From: Treponema sp. | GTDB lineage: Bacteria > Spirochaetota > Spirochaetia > Treponematales > Treponemataceae | DNA length: 62,330 bases | Assembly: GCA_017962965.1 (NCBI GenBank) | Contig: JAGCUI010000052.1 | Coordinates: 1 to 62,330 of the forward strand | Reading direction: 5' to 3' | Shown: positions 24,647 through 34,258 of the stretch, in pieces | Layout: every line of letters begins with the position of its first letter | Position numbering within the stretch: the first letter of the stretch is position 1 | Notes under the pieces: generated by a model | The model's database searches: none | Seen by the model: the letters and a program-made list of their open reading frames with translations, nothing else | What the model was told of the DNA's origin: nothing | Made by a program: the position numbers and the translations under genes

Positions 24647-26050
24647 TTATTTTTTCTTCTGCTGTTCACTCGGCTTTAATTTGGCACCCGCAACCGCCGC
24701 TGCCATCTTTGCCTGAGCTACTTTTGGATCTTTTACCATGAGAATTGGCTGTCCTGTAGCATCAAGAGTATCACGCCAGAATGAACCTTCAGGATCTACT
24801 GCATTTCTGTGAGCTGTAACAGCCTTAATTGGAAGGTGTACGAACTTATCGTGAACCAAACCGATTACAAGCTTTGTCTTTCCTGCCATAGCAGCATGAA
24901 CAGCGTTGTTACCAAGACGTTCACAATAGATAGAGTCAGAAGCTGTTGTTACAGAAGCACGAACCTGATAAGAAGGATCAATATATTTCAAGTTGATTTC
25001 GATTTTCTTTTCTTTAAAGTATTTTTCAATCTGAGATTTTAAGTAAACACCAATATCAGAAAGCTTTTTGTTTCCAGAAGCGTCTGTTGCATTTGTAGCA
25101 TCAAGTAAATCCTGTCCAGCCCCTTCTGCAACTACGATTACAGCGTGTCCGCGTTTTGCAAGACGACGTTCAAGACAAGCAAGGAAGCCTGTGTCTCCGT
25201 CGAGTTCGAATGGAACTTCAGGAATTAAACAGAAGTTTGTTTCGTGAGAAGAAAGGCTTGCTGCAGCGGCAATAAAGCCTGATTCACGGCCCATAAGTTT
25301 TACAAGACCAATACCACCAATCTGGCTAGAAGCTTCCATGTGTACGGCTGCAATTGTTTCTTTAGCGCGCTGAACGGCTGTTTCAAATCCGAAAGAGCGG
25401 TCCATAAACATAAGGTCGTTATCTACAGTCTTTGGAACACCAACAACTGCACACTTAAGACCGCGTTTTTCTACTTCGCACGCAACATCATAAGCACCTC
25501 TTTGTGTGCCGTCTCCACCAAGAATAAAAAGCATGTTAATGCCGTCGCGTTCAAGGCAGTCTACAATGTCAGAAGTTCTCTGTCCACCGCCACGGCTTGT
25601 ACCAAGGTATGTACCACCAATCTTGTGGATTTCGTCGATTAAGTAGCGGTCGAGTTCAATAGGTTCATAACCAGAGTCAGCAAAAAATCCGCGGAAACCA
25701 AACTGATAGCCCTTGATTGTCTTTACACCATAACGTGTGTTCAAACAGCGTACAATAGCGCGGATAACATCATTTAAACCAGGACAGAGTCCACCACAAG
25801 TACAGATTCCGGCTTTTGCATGAGTCGGGTCAAAGAAGATCTTTTCGCGTGGACCAGCTTTTTCCATAAGATTTGAAGAATCGAGCACAATTGGTTTTGT
25901 TTTGTCATAAACGTTTATATTTCCGATAACGTAAGAATCATCACGAACATAATTAGCTGTATAATCACCATGAGCTGTAGAAAGTTTAATCGGGGACTCG
26001 ATTGTGCATGGTCCAAGATTTTCAATTGTAAAATCAAATTTTTCGTCCAT
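24647..26050 (-). CDS. pfk: 6-phosphofructokinase, long plant/protist-like ATP type
   Basis: This 467-residue protein phosphorylates fructose 6-phosphate in glycolysis. Motifs are [34 protein letters not shown] and [13 protein letters not shown], with MGRESGF and EGAGQDLL for the sugar phosphate. GGDG (not GGDD) favours ATP as donor, while PKTVDND (Lys rather than Gly) is shared with PPi-dependent and plant-type enzymes. This combination defines the group of ATP-dependent enzymes of about 48 kDa seen in spirochaetes and some protists. Donor preference is inferred from these two sites. The C-terminus is Lys-rich. It is monocistronic, with a hairpin downstream. Confidence 0.93.
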   Translation of the reverse strand: MDEKFDFTIENLGPCTIESPIKLSTAHGDYTANYVRDDSYVIGNINVYDKTKPIVLDSSNLMEKAGPREKIFFDPTHAKAGICTCGGLCPGLNDVIRAIVRCLNTRYGVKTIKGYQFGFRGFFADSGYEPIELDRYLIDEIHKIGGTYLGTSRGGGQRTSDIVDCLERDGINMLFILGGDGTQRGAYDVACEVEKRGLKCAVVGVPKTVDNDLMFMDRSFGFETAVQRAKETIAAVHMEASSQIGGIGLVKLMGRESGFIAAAASLSSHETNFCLIPEVPFELDGDTGFLACLERRLAKRGHAVIVVAEGAGQDLLDATNATDASGNKKLSDIGVYLKSQIEKYFKEKKIEINLKYIDPSYQVRASVTTASDSIYCERLGNNAVHAAMAGKTKLVIGLVHDKFVHLPIKAVTAHRNAVDPEGSFWRDTLDATGQPILMVKDPKVAQAKMAAAVAGAKLKPSEQQKKK

Positions 26051-26201
26051 AAAAAGAACTCCTGTTATATATGTATACCTATTGATTGATTAGAAATTAA
26101 TAGCCTTAATAGAATATAACGTATAAGAAAAAGAGTAAAGGGCTCTAAAAAAATTGTGTGAAATAAAAATATAGTTTATAGTTATAATATTGGAGGATTA
26201 A

Positions 26202-26897
26202 ATGGCAACAAAAGCATTAACCAGACAAAAGGCAGCATCAGCCGAAGCAAGAAAATTCATTGCACGCGTTTATGCCTGGATGACACTCGCACTCTTTATA
26301 AGCGGAGCCCTTGCATGGGTAATTTCAAACACAGAATCAGTTTTGAACATCGTATGGAAAAATAAATATGTATTTTTTGCACTCGCAATTTTAGAAATTA
26401 TATTTGTTTTCTGGTTCACAGCAGTAATAGAAAAAATAAAACCCGTAACCGCCGTCATAGCCTTTATATTTTATTCGGTTTTGAACGGTATAACGCTTTC
26501 TGCAGTATTTGCAATCTTTAAGCTCAATTCAATTTATTTAATTTTTTTGGTAAGTGCGCTCATGTTTGCAGTAATGTCTGTTTACGGAATGATAACAAAA
26601 ACACATATTCATTCTTTCTTCCGTTATCTTTCCATGCTCATGATAGGACTCTTTATTGCATTCTTAGTAAACTTCTTTTTAAAGTCAGATATCTTTTCGT
26701 GGATTATTTCTTTTGTAGCAGTAATTCTTTTTATGTTCCTTACAGCCTACGACACTAAAAAAATCGTAAAAGCCTCTGAGCTTGCAGACGGTTCCGACAT
26801 TTATAAAAAGGCTTCCATCTACGGAGCTCTTGAGCTTTACATTGATTTTATTGGAATCTTTCTTAATCTTTTAAAGCTTTTTGGACGTGAAAAATAA
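26202..26897 (+). CDS. Bax inhibitor-1 (BI-1/YccA) family membrane protein
   Basis: The 231-residue protein has seven hydrophobic helices and ends in a short charged tail (FGREK). The region FLTAYDTKKIVKASEL is the BI-1 family mark carrying the Asp that in BsYetJ forms a pH-sensitive di-aspartyl latch. Bacterial members are inner-membrane calcium-leak proteins or regulators of FtsH, so either role is possible. TTGGAGGATTAAATG gives a strong ribosome site. It stands between divergent pfk and co-oriented groES, 89 bases away. Confidence 0.9.
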   Translation: MATKALTRQKAASAEARKFIARVYAWMTLALFISGALAWVISNTESVLNIVWKNKYVFFALAILEIIFVFWFTAVIEKIKPVTAVIAFIFYSVLNGITLSAVFAIFKLNSIYLIFLVSALMFAVMSVYGMITKTHIHSFFRYLSMLMIGLFIAFLVNFFLKSDIFSWIISFVAVILFMFLTAYDTKKIVKASELADGSDIYKKASIYGALELYIDFIGIFLNLLKLFGREK

Positions 26898-26986
26898 AAA
26901 GGAATTTTTGATTTTATATAGACGTTGAAAGAATTTTTTCATATATTTAAATATATATAAAATTAATAATAATTTAGAGGCATAAT

Positions 26987-27259
26987 ATGAAAATTAAACC
27001 ATTAGCAGACAGAGTTCTTGTAAAAAACGACAAGGCAGAAACTAAAACATCAAGCGGAATCATTATCCCGGAAGCTGCACAGGAAAAAACACAGACTGCA
27101 AGCGTTGTAGCAGTAGGACCTGGAACTCAGGATGAAAAAATCACTGTAAAGCCTGGCGACAGAATCATGTACGACAAATACGCCGGAACACAGATTAAAA
27201 TCGACGGTGAAGATCACCTTATCTTAAAGATGAGCGATATTATTGCAATAATCGAATAG
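26987..27259 (+). CDS. groES: Co-chaperonin GroES
   Basis: The 90-residue protein starts MKIKPLADRVLVKNDKAE and has a mobile loop SSGIIIPEAAQEKTQ that docks on GroEL, then SVVAVGPG and GDRIMYDKYAGTQIKIDGED. It forms the heptameric lid of the GroEL chamber. Unlike in most bacteria it is not next to groEL, which lies about 22 kb away on the other strand. A GAGG ribosome site precedes the ATG, and the upstream 50 bases are extremely AT-rich with TTGAAA at 26925-26930. It ends one base from a convergent gene. Confidence 0.97.
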   Translation: MKIKPLADRVLVKNDKAETKTSSGIIIPEAAQEKTQTASVVAVGPGTQDEKITVKPGDRIMYDKYAGTQIKIDGEDHLILKMSDIIAIIE

Positions 27260-27260
27260 T

Positions 27261-29141
27261 TTATTCTTTATTCAATTTATCTTTTAATAAAGCTGAACGT
27301 GCATTGGCAGGGTAAATATCAATGGAGTATTCCAAAGCCCGCAATGCACTTTTTTTATCCCCACTGGATTCATACACGAGTGCAAGCCTGTAGAAAATAT
27401 CACTTTTTCTGTAGCTGCTGTTTTCCCTTCCTGCTGCAGCTCCGTATAAATCAATGGCACGGTCTTTTTTTCCGATTGAATAATAAATGTCTGCAAGATT
27501 CATAACAGAGGCATTTGAAACATAAGGGCTTACAAACTGAGTAGCACCCTCTTTTTCCATAAGGTTCATGCCGCCGCTTTCAAAAACACAATATTCATAA
27601 AAACGTATGGTTTCGTCATAGAGCTTTTGGCGCGCCGCAAAATAGGCTGCATATTCGGCGATGAGCGGTTCAAGGCGCGGCAGGATGGAGCCCACTTGTG
27701 TCCAAAAACTCTCCTGAATATTAAAGTCGTAGGTTTTGGAAATGTACTTGTAGAAAAGCTCGTATGCATCATCATACTGATTTGTATTTATTAAAAATGA
27801 AAGTGCGTATTCTACAATTTCAAGATAGAATCGTTTTTCCTCTGTATTGCTGCTTTCCAAAAGCTTCCATAAGTCTGCAGTTTTTTGTTTAAATGTATAG
27901 GTTGTATCAAGCTTATATTTTACGTCCAGCTGTAAAAGTAAAAGCTCAGGATTGATTTCTTTTTCTACAGCGCTGTCTATCATTGCAATGGCATTATCCA
28001 TAGGAAGCTTTCTTCTTGAATCGTAGCGCTCCATCTCCAGAGTTTTTAATCCGACCTTTCTTAAAGCCTGAACTTCCATGTCTTCTTCTCTCATTAAATT
28101 TGAACGGTATGCATAATCAGCATAAAGAATAAGACCCTTTTCGTACTCAGGCCACTTAGAAGTAACATAAGAAAGCATGTCTGTAATAACAACATCATCA
28201 TCCACAGAGTTTGCATAAATTGCCGAGTTGATTGCCAATAGCTTTAAAAGCTCGCTTTGTTCTTCTGTTGGATTTTCGTAATCTTCAAGTCTTGTAAATA
28301 AAACACTTCTTGCTTCCTGTGCCTTTTCAACCTCTGCAACTGCAAGATAAGCATCAGATTCAAGGGCAGCAAGATGAAGAACATCAGGATGAGTCTGGGG
28401 ATTAATTTTATAGTTTGAAAGCGGAGAAAGGTTATCAAGCAGTCTGATTCCAACCTCTGCAATAGCCGCACAATCATAGTAATGTGCCGCATCATACATA
28501 ACCATAGCCCAAAAGTATGCATCATCAGGCTCAGAATAAGAACCAGGTGCAATAGAAGCAGCTCTTTCGTAAGAACCGTCTATAAGATGATACACTGCAC
28601 AGTTTCTAAGCCACATAGGATTATTACGTGCCTTGTATGCATCAAAATATATTTCGTAAAATTTAGATTCCTTGTAATATTCAGGATGCTCGAAGGCCGA
28701 AGTTTTTTCCTGCTCGATTCTTAAAACCGCTTCCGAAAATAAAGAGCCGTACTTTCCGCCTCTAAGCTCCTCTGCCCTCTTTGCCGCTTCACTTAGCCTG
28801 TTATGCCGGAGAAGGAAGTCTGAATAAACTGCTATAAGCTCTTCATTATGCTTATTTTTCTTTAGTGCCTTTTTTAAAACCTTTTCTGCACGGTCTTCTT
28901 CGCAAAGCTGAATGTAACGCTTATAAATACCAATGTAGGCCCAGGCGTCGTAAGCAAGCTTTTCAAGGTTCTTTAATTCCTTTAATGCTGCCTTAAAATC
29001 TCCGTCCGAGATAAATGAATCGATTATTTCAAAATGGCTTGTTAACGACTTTTGCTCTGCCCTCATTTTACAGGAAGACAGAGCAATTATAAGAATAGAA
29101 AATAAAATGCCTGAAATTATTTTAACTTTTATCTTTCGCAT
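27261..29141 (-). CDS. TPR-repeat lipoprotein
   Basis: A lipobox LSSCK (Cys near residue 24) follows a hydrophobic signal, so the 626-residue protein is membrane-anchored, probably in the periplasm. The body is alpha-helical with many TPR-like helices such as LKELKNLEKLAYDAWAYIGIYKRY, KKALKKNKHNEELIAVYSDFLLRH and SVMNLADIYYSIGKKDRAIDLYGAA; the last repeats are closest to consensus. Function is unknown, but TPR lipoproteins often scaffold outer-membrane machinery. It overlaps nusB by 20 nt and shares its operon with the SurA-like chaperone, which hints at envelope biogenesis. Confidence 0.85.
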   Translation of the reverse strand: MRKIKVKIISGILFSILIIALSSCKMRAEQKSLTSHFEIIDSFISDGDFKAALKELKNLEKLAYDAWAYIGIYKRYIQLCEEDRAEKVLKKALKKNKHNEELIAVYSDFLLRHNRLSEAAKRAEELRGGKYGSLFSEAVLRIEQEKTSAFEHPEYYKESKFYEIYFDAYKARNNPMWLRNCAVYHLIDGSYERAASIAPGSYSEPDDAYFWAMVMYDAAHYYDCAAIAEVGIRLLDNLSPLSNYKINPQTHPDVLHLAALESDAYLAVAEVEKAQEARSVLFTRLEDYENPTEEQSELLKLLAINSAIYANSVDDDVVITDMLSYVTSKWPEYEKGLILYADYAYRSNLMREEDMEVQALRKVGLKTLEMERYDSRRKLPMDNAIAMIDSAVEKEINPELLLLQLDVKYKLDTTYTFKQKTADLWKLLESSNTEEKRFYLEIVEYALSFLINTNQYDDAYELFYKYISKTYDFNIQESFWTQVGSILPRLEPLIAEYAAYFAARQKLYDETIRFYEYCVFESGGMNLMEKEGATQFVSPYVSNASVMNLADIYYSIGKKDRAIDLYGAAAGRENSSYRKSDIFYRLALVYESSGDKKSALRALEYSIDIYPANARSALLKDKLNKE

Positions 29142-29577
29142 CTTTGCCTATTTTATCAAGTACAGCATTGATAAACTTGTATGAATCATCCGTACCAAAT
29201 TCCTTGGCAATGTTTACGGCTTCATCAATTACAACCTTTGCCTGTGAATCCGTCTGATATTTTAATTCATAAATACTTGTTCGTAAAATAGCTAAAGTTA
29301 CTTTATTTATGCGTTCAAAAGTCCAGGATGCAGAAAGATGTGCTTTGATTAAATCGTCTATAGCCTGGATGTTCTGGATTGTTCCGGAAATGATTAAACC
29401 GGCAAAGATTTTTTCCGGCTGTTCTGAAGCACTAATCTGTGTTTCTTCTTCCGACTGTGTGCTTTCAGAATCTTTTTGAAGCCATGAGAATGTAAGCAAA
29501 TCTTCGAGTGAAGTTTTACTTACATCCCAGGAATAAAGTGCCTGAAAAGCTAAAATTCTACCTTTTCTACGTGACAC
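29122..29577 (-). CDS. nusB: Transcription antitermination factor NusB
   Basis: The 151-residue helical protein starts SRRKGRILAFQALYSWDV, the classical NusB opening, and ends VVIDEAVNIAKEFGTDDSYKFINAVLDKI. It binds boxA RNA with S10 to antiterminate rRNA transcription. An acidic/Gln/Ser insert at about residues 30-55 is somewhat longer than usual. It starts 9 bases after the SurA-like gene and overlaps the TPR lipoprotein by 20 nt. Confidence 0.95.
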   Translation of the reverse strand: MSRRKGRILAFQALYSWDVSKTSLEDLLTFSWLQKDSESTQSEEETQISASEQPEKIFAGLIISGTIQNIQAIDDLIKAHLSASWTFERINKVTLAILRTSIYELKYQTDSQAKVVIDEAVNIAKEFGTDDSYKFINAVLDKIGKDAKDKS

Positions 29578-29586
29578 CTTGTACTC

Positions 29587-30669
29587 CTACCAGTTAAGAA
29601 GCTTGTCTAATGCATCACCAGTTTTCTTCTGTTCTACATTTTCAGGTTTGTTCAATCCAGAAGCAACTTCTGCAGCTGCAACTGCAAGATACTGCTGCTG
29701 TTTCATACCTGTAAGATTAACCTTGATGTATTCGTAAACTGTTACGTTTGTACCAGGGCTTACAATATCACTTATAGAAAGAAGCTTTGCATCGTATTTT
29801 TTTCCAACCTTGATAAAGCGGAAATCGTTTGCTGTTTCAGAAAGGTCAGAAACATAACCGTTTCCCTGATCAAAAAGGAAGCAGAGGTTTTTATATGGCA
29901 TACCGATTGTATCAGCTGCTGCTTCTGTCTTTGGCAATGTTAAAGCACCTGCCTGGAAACCTTCTTTTTTAGCCTGTTCAACAATAGCCTTTTCTGTTTC
30001 TGTATTCGCCTTAGCCTTATATTTCTTTAACAAATCATTACACTTTGTTTTAGCCTGTTCTGCATTACTGCCCTTTGGAACAATTACTAAGAATACTTCG
30101 AGCATGTCGTTCCATACAAATGAACTCTTGTTGCTTTCATAAAAAGCTCTGATTTCATCATCTGTGGCAGAAATACCCTGGATTTCGCTCTGTTTCTGTT
30201 TAAGAATGTACTGCTGGCAGATAAGCTGGTTCTTCAAATACAATTTGTATTCAGTTACAGTCATGCCAACCTGTTCCTGCAAAGCCTGATCAAGAGTTTT
30301 ACCCTGCTGAGACTTAAGAAGGTCGTTCAACTGTTTTTCTGTAATTGAAGGAGCTCCTGCAGCCTGAGCCATATTCTGCAAGAAGTACTGATCTACAGTG
30401 CTTTCAGGAATTGCTATTCCTTCTTTTGCAGCGGCATGAAGAACAAGTTTTTCTTCGATAAGCGCATTCAAAACCTTTTTCTTTTCTTCCAAAGTGAGTT
30501 TTGTGCCACGCTGTTTTTCATACATAGCACAACGGTTTTTAACCTGTTTAACAGTAATAGATTCTGATGTGCCCAATTTAACAACGGCAAGAACCTGTAA
30601 ATCATTCTGGGCAAAAACTGCTCCGGTAATTCCCAGAATCATAACTAATGAAAGTACAAATTTCTTCAT
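29587..30669 (-). CDS. SurA-like periplasmic chaperone/prolyl isomerase-type protein
   Basis: The 360-residue protein has a signal peptide ending ITGAVFAQ and a SurA_N-type helical domain: TLEEKKKVLNALIEEKLVLHAAAKEGIAIPESTVDQYF is its core at about residues 58-95. The second half resembles a degenerate parvulin region (IRAFYESNKSSFVWNDMLEVFLVIVP), but I see no complete PPIase active site, so chaperone action is likelier than isomerase action. It would bind unfolded outer-membrane proteins in the periplasm, fitting the many such proteins here. It heads the operon with nusB and the TPR lipoprotein. Confidence 0.82.
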   Translation of the reverse strand: MKKFVLSLVMILGITGAVFAQNDLQVLAVVKLGTSESITVKQVKNRCAMYEKQRGTKLTLEEKKKVLNALIEEKLVLHAAAKEGIAIPESTVDQYFLQNMAQAAGAPSITEKQLNDLLKSQQGKTLDQALQEQVGMTVTEYKLYLKNQLICQQYILKQKQSEIQGISATDDEIRAFYESNKSSFVWNDMLEVFLVIVPKGSNAEQAKTKCNDLLKKYKAKANTETEKAIVEQAKKEGFQAGALTLPKTEAAADTIGMPYKNLCFLFDQGNGYVSDLSETANDFRFIKVGKKYDAKLLSISDIVSPGTNVTVYEYIKVNLTGMKQQQYLAVAAAEVASGLNKPENVEQKKTGDALDKLLNW

Positions 30670-30785
30670 ATTCTTACATTCCTTATATTTAATATACTAA
30701 TTCCATCTTATGAATTGTTATCTAAATAACCAAAATTCTTATTATTGGTTACGCTATTTCCAAAAGATAAATGTTTACTTACCGT

Positions 30786-32609
30786 TTACTTATCTAATGG
30801 AAGCCCTCCCGAAATTGTAGCACGGATTCTACGAACCCCGGCCGAAGAAGACTGCTCTTTTTCAATCTTAAAGTCGCCGATCTGTGCTGTATGCTGAACG
30901 TGAGGTCCACCACAAACTTCCTTACTGAACCAGTCGTTCTTTACGTCGCGGCCGATTGTGTAAACCTTTACCTTTTCGCCATATTTATTTGTAAACAGCG
31001 CTCTTGCTCCCTCTGCCTTAGCTTCGTCGAGTGTCATTTCGCGCATATCTACAGGTAAGTCTTCCTTAATCTTTTCGTTTACAATGTCCTGTACCTTTTT
31101 AATTTCTTCCGGTGTCATAGGACGTTCGAATGTAAAGTCAAAGCGCATTCTTTCGTTGTTGATGTTTGAACCCTTCTGTGCAACCTGGTCTCCAAGTACG
31201 TCAACCAATGCCTGCTGCAAAAGGTGTGTTGCTGTGTGATACTTTGTTGTAACATCAGACTGTTCTGCAAGACCGCCCTTTGCCTTTCCGGCTTCTGCAG
31301 TTTTACTTGCTTCCTGATGTTTTCTTTCTGCTTCTTTAAAGCCTTCTATATCAACAGTAAATCCGTTTTCGGCACCAAGCTCCTGAGTAAGCTCAAGAGG
31401 ATAGCCGTATGTTTCGTAAAGATTATATGCAACCTTTCCGCTGATAATCTTTTTAGGATTCTTCATGAGGTTTGGAAGCATCTTCTGGAATTCTGCTTCG
31501 CCCTTCTTTAAGGTTGTGCGGAATTTTGCTTCTTCTGCTGTGAGCTCTGAATAAACTTTATTTTCGTTGTCTGCAAGCTCAGGATATGGAGCCTTAAAGT
31601 TTTCTACAACAACCTTTGCAATATCAGCCATAAAGTCTTTTTCAATACCAAGCTTCATTCCGTGTCTTACGGCTCTGCGGATTAAACGGCGCAAAACATA
31701 GCCGGCACCAACTCTGTCCGGAGTAACGCCTCTCTGGTCTCCAAGAATGAAAACCGAAGAACGGATGTGGTCTGCAATGATTCTTACAGACTTGTCTTTT
31801 TCTTCGTCTGAACCGTATGTGTAGCCTGTGATTGCTTCTATTTTTTTGATGATTGGCTGGAAAACCTCTGTAAGGTAAACCGATGTTTTTCCCTGCAAAA
31901 TACAGTTTGTTCTTTCAAGACCCATACCTGTATCTACATTTTTTTTAGGAAGAGGAACCAATGTCTTTTCGTCCACGCGGTTATACTGCATGAATACGTT
32001 GTTCCAGATTTCCATCCAGTTTGCAGAGTCGTTACCCTTATTTGAATTTTCTGGAGGAAGACCTTCGCCTACCCAGTAAAAGATTTCTGTATCTGGACCA
32101 CAAGGACCTGTTGGACCAGCTGCCCACCAGTTATCGCTTGCAGGTAAATATGCAATTCTTCCTTCAGGCATTCCGTTGTCTTTCCAGATCTGAGCTGCTT
32201 CTTCATCACGAGGAGCATTTTCGTCTCCGGCAAAAACTGTTACGGAAATTTTTCTTGGATCAAGTGCGAGCCAGTCCTTTGAAGTTAAAAACTCATATGA
32301 AAAAGCAATTGATTCTTTTTTAAAGTAGTCGCCCAAAGACCAGTTACCAAGCATTTCAAAGCAGGTCAAATGAGACGGATCTCCTACTTCATCTATATCA
32401 CCTGTGCGTACACATTTCTGATAATCTGTAAGACGGGTACCTGCAGGATGTTTTTCTCCAAGCAGATATGGTACTAAAGGATGCATTCCCGCAGTTGTAA
32501 ACAAAACCGAAGGATCATTTTCAGGGATTAAAGACTGTCCCGAAATTACTGCATGATTTTTACTTTTAAAAAACTCAATATATTTTGAGCGAAGTTCATT
32601 AGCGTTCAT
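30786..32609 (-). CDS. alaS: Alanyl-tRNA synthetase, short form
   Basis: This is the class II synthetase for alanine: catalytic motifs begin ELRSKYIEFFKSKNH and LFTTAGMHPLVPYLLG, and GADYVLRRLIRRAVRHG-like sequence appears as GYVLRRLIRRAVRHGMKLG. The editing domain is complete, with HTATH near residue 458 and CGGPH near 566. The protein stops at about 607 residues, whereas most bacterial AlaS are 850-880; the C-terminal oligomerisation and C-Ala domains are missing. From memory, treponemal AlaS is generally this short, so it is probably a lineage trait rather than a truncation. I prefer ATG 32609 (MNANELR); ATG 32618 is possible. Confidence 0.95.
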   Translation of the reverse strand: MNANELRSKYIEFFKSKNHAVISGQSLIPENDPSVLFTTAGMHPLVPYLLGEKHPAGTRLTDYQKCVRTGDIDEVGDPSHLTCFEMLGNWSLGDYFKKESIAFSYEFLTSKDWLALDPRKISVTVFAGDENAPRDEEAAQIWKDNGMPEGRIAYLPASDNWWAAGPTGPCGPDTEIFYWVGEGLPPENSNKGNDSANWMEIWNNVFMQYNRVDEKTLVPLPKKNVDTGMGLERTNCILQGKTSVYLTEVFQPIIKKIEAITGYTYGSDEEKDKSVRIIADHIRSSVFILGDQRGVTPDRVGAGYVLRRLIRRAVRHGMKLGIEKDFMADIAKVVVENFKAPYPELADNENKVYSELTAEEAKFRTTLKKGEAEFQKMLPNLMKNPKKIISGKVAYNLYETYGYPLELTQELGAENGFTVDIEGFKEAERKHQEASKTAEAGKAKGGLAEQSDVTTKYHTATHLLQQALVDVLGDQVAQKGSNINNERMRFDFTFERPMTPEEIKKVQDIVNEKIKEDLPVDMREMTLDEAKAEGARALFTNKYGEKVKVYTIGRDVKNDWFSKEVCGGPHVQHTAQIGDFKIEKEQSSSAGVRRIRATISGGLPLDK

Positions 32610-32655
32610 AAAATACAATTATATAAAATTTTTGATGGTATGTAAATTACAGAAT

Positions 32656-34173
32656 CTACTGCTGCCTTGTAAAAGTAAGGATTTCTCCATCGATGGCAAA
32701 ACAGTCTGTTGGAGTAACTTTTACCGGAGTAAGGATGATTGTATCCATATCAGTAACTGTCTTGTCCTTTTCTACCTTTGTTCCAAACTCAACGGTGTAG
32801 TCTGTGTCTAAAATTGAATCATAAGAGTTTGAACGCAGCTGAAGAACATTGTAATTGCCTGCAGTAAAAGTTGTATAAACACCCTTCTCTTCTATATCAT
32901 CTCTTTTCAAAATGAAAATAGAATCTTCAAAGCTTATAACCGAAGTTCCGTCCGTACCGTTCCAGATAGGAGTTCTTTCGATTTCTTTTCTCACGATATT
33001 TTCCTTTACCTTTTTAGCATCATCAATTGTGCTGTCTAAATCAAGCTTCTGGTAAGTTCCGTCCCAAAGGTCATCCTGTTTAATAATGATGTTGATGTCG
33101 TCTCTTGTTGTAAGGCGGATTTTATCTGTGCTCAAAAGGCTTATATCAATTCTTCTGTGAAGGTTTGAAATTTCGATGTTTGTTGTAGAAATATAAATAC
33201 CGTTGTGACGAAGGCGGCTTACTTCCCATTTATAAATTTCCTGAATGTCGCCGTAGTACTGAATGATTTCTCTGTTTTCAAAATCAAAATAGAAGTAGCG
33301 GAAATGAGAGCCTGTGTTTGCTGTTTTTTCCCAAAGACCGTTCAAGAAAGAAGCAAAGGTTTCTACAGTACCGTCCTGGATTTTAGAAAGCTCAGCCTGT
33401 GCAAGCTTATTTCCTGCAACCTTGATTTCCTGTGCAAGAACGTATTCTCTTTCCATAGGATTCCATTTATATTCCTGCTGAATCTGACTCAAAGTATTGT
33501 CGTTTCCTGCAGCGCTTGTATCCGATTTATAAAGCCATACCGAATAACTGTCGCCCTTTGTCATGGAAAGCTCGTATGAATCCGAACGCTCTGTCTGCTG
33601 AACAAAGATTGTTCCGTCCGAAGTAAAGTCGCCTACACAAACAAAATCAAGCTCGCCGTCCACATATTCACAAAGGTAAATCTGCATTATGCTGTTTTCC
33701 TGTTCATCAACACCCTGATAAATCAAAGCATTTCTGTGGTCGCCGATAATATCAAGATTCTGAATGGAAAATGTTTTTGTACTTGAAACCTTGGTTGGAA
33801 TTTCCTTCATTCTTTCATAAGTCATGGTTTCCGGATTATAAAGACCCGGGATGATAAAGAAATTCTTTTCACCGATTTTACGGACTACTACAATTTCGTC
33901 GTCAAAAGAGTCGTAATTAAAATCTGTTGTAATGGAAGAAATCAATGTTTCCGAAGCCTTAAGGCTGATGAAGGTGTCGAACTGTTCTACCTGCGATTCA
34001 ATATTTTCTTTAGGAGTCTGAACTTCAACCTCGTCCTCGGTCTTTGGATTTACAACCTTGGCTCTTGTAATGGTTGAGTCTCCTCTGTCTAAAAATTTAC
34101 GGGTAGCAAAAAATACTCCGGTAAGAAAGAGAGCTGCTAAAATAAACAATATAATACTGGTTCTAGTCTTCAT
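32656..34173 (-). CDS. Membrane-anchored beta-rich protein of unknown function
   Basis: I start at 34173 because MKTRTSIILFILAALFL gives a clean membrane anchor directly after AAAGGA; the upstream open frame is low-complexity and overlaps the divergent promoter region. The 505-residue product has one N-terminal helix, a charged linker rich in Glu/Val, then about 420 residues of beta-prone sequence (DSFDDEIVVVRKIGEKNFFIIPGLY, HFRYFYFDFENREIIQYYGDI). The C-terminal part (RRIDISLLSTDKIRLTTRDDINIII, DLWDGTYQKLDLDS) could fit the treponemal pallilysin-related adhesin group, but I could not verify this. There is no HExxH protease motif. Confidence 0.72.
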   Translation of the reverse strand: MKTRTSIILFILAALFLTGVFFATRKFLDRGDSTITRAKVVNPKTEDEVEVQTPKENIESQVEQFDTFISLKASETLISSITTDFNYDSFDDEIVVVRKIGEKNFFIIPGLYNPETMTYERMKEIPTKVSSTKTFSIQNLDIIGDHRNALIYQGVDEQENSIMQIYLCEYVDGELDFVCVGDFTSDGTIFVQQTERSDSYELSMTKGDSYSVWLYKSDTSAAGNDNTLSQIQQEYKWNPMEREYVLAQEIKVAGNKLAQAELSKIQDGTVETFASFLNGLWEKTANTGSHFRYFYFDFENREIIQYYGDIQEIYKWEVSRLRHNGIYISTTNIEISNLHRRIDISLLSTDKIRLTTRDDINIIIKQDDLWDGTYQKLDLDSTIDDAKKVKENIVRKEIERTPIWNGTDGTSVISFEDSIFILKRDDIEEKGVYTTFTAGNYNVLQLRSNSYDSILDTDYTVEFGTKVEKDKTVTDMDTIILTPVKVTPTDCFAIDGEILTFTRQQ

Positions 34174-34258
34174 TCCTTTAATAATAATGATAATTTTCCA
34201 TTTTCTCAAGTTGATGAATTGATTTATATGAATTAGAATTAAAAAAAGGAGTATAAAA

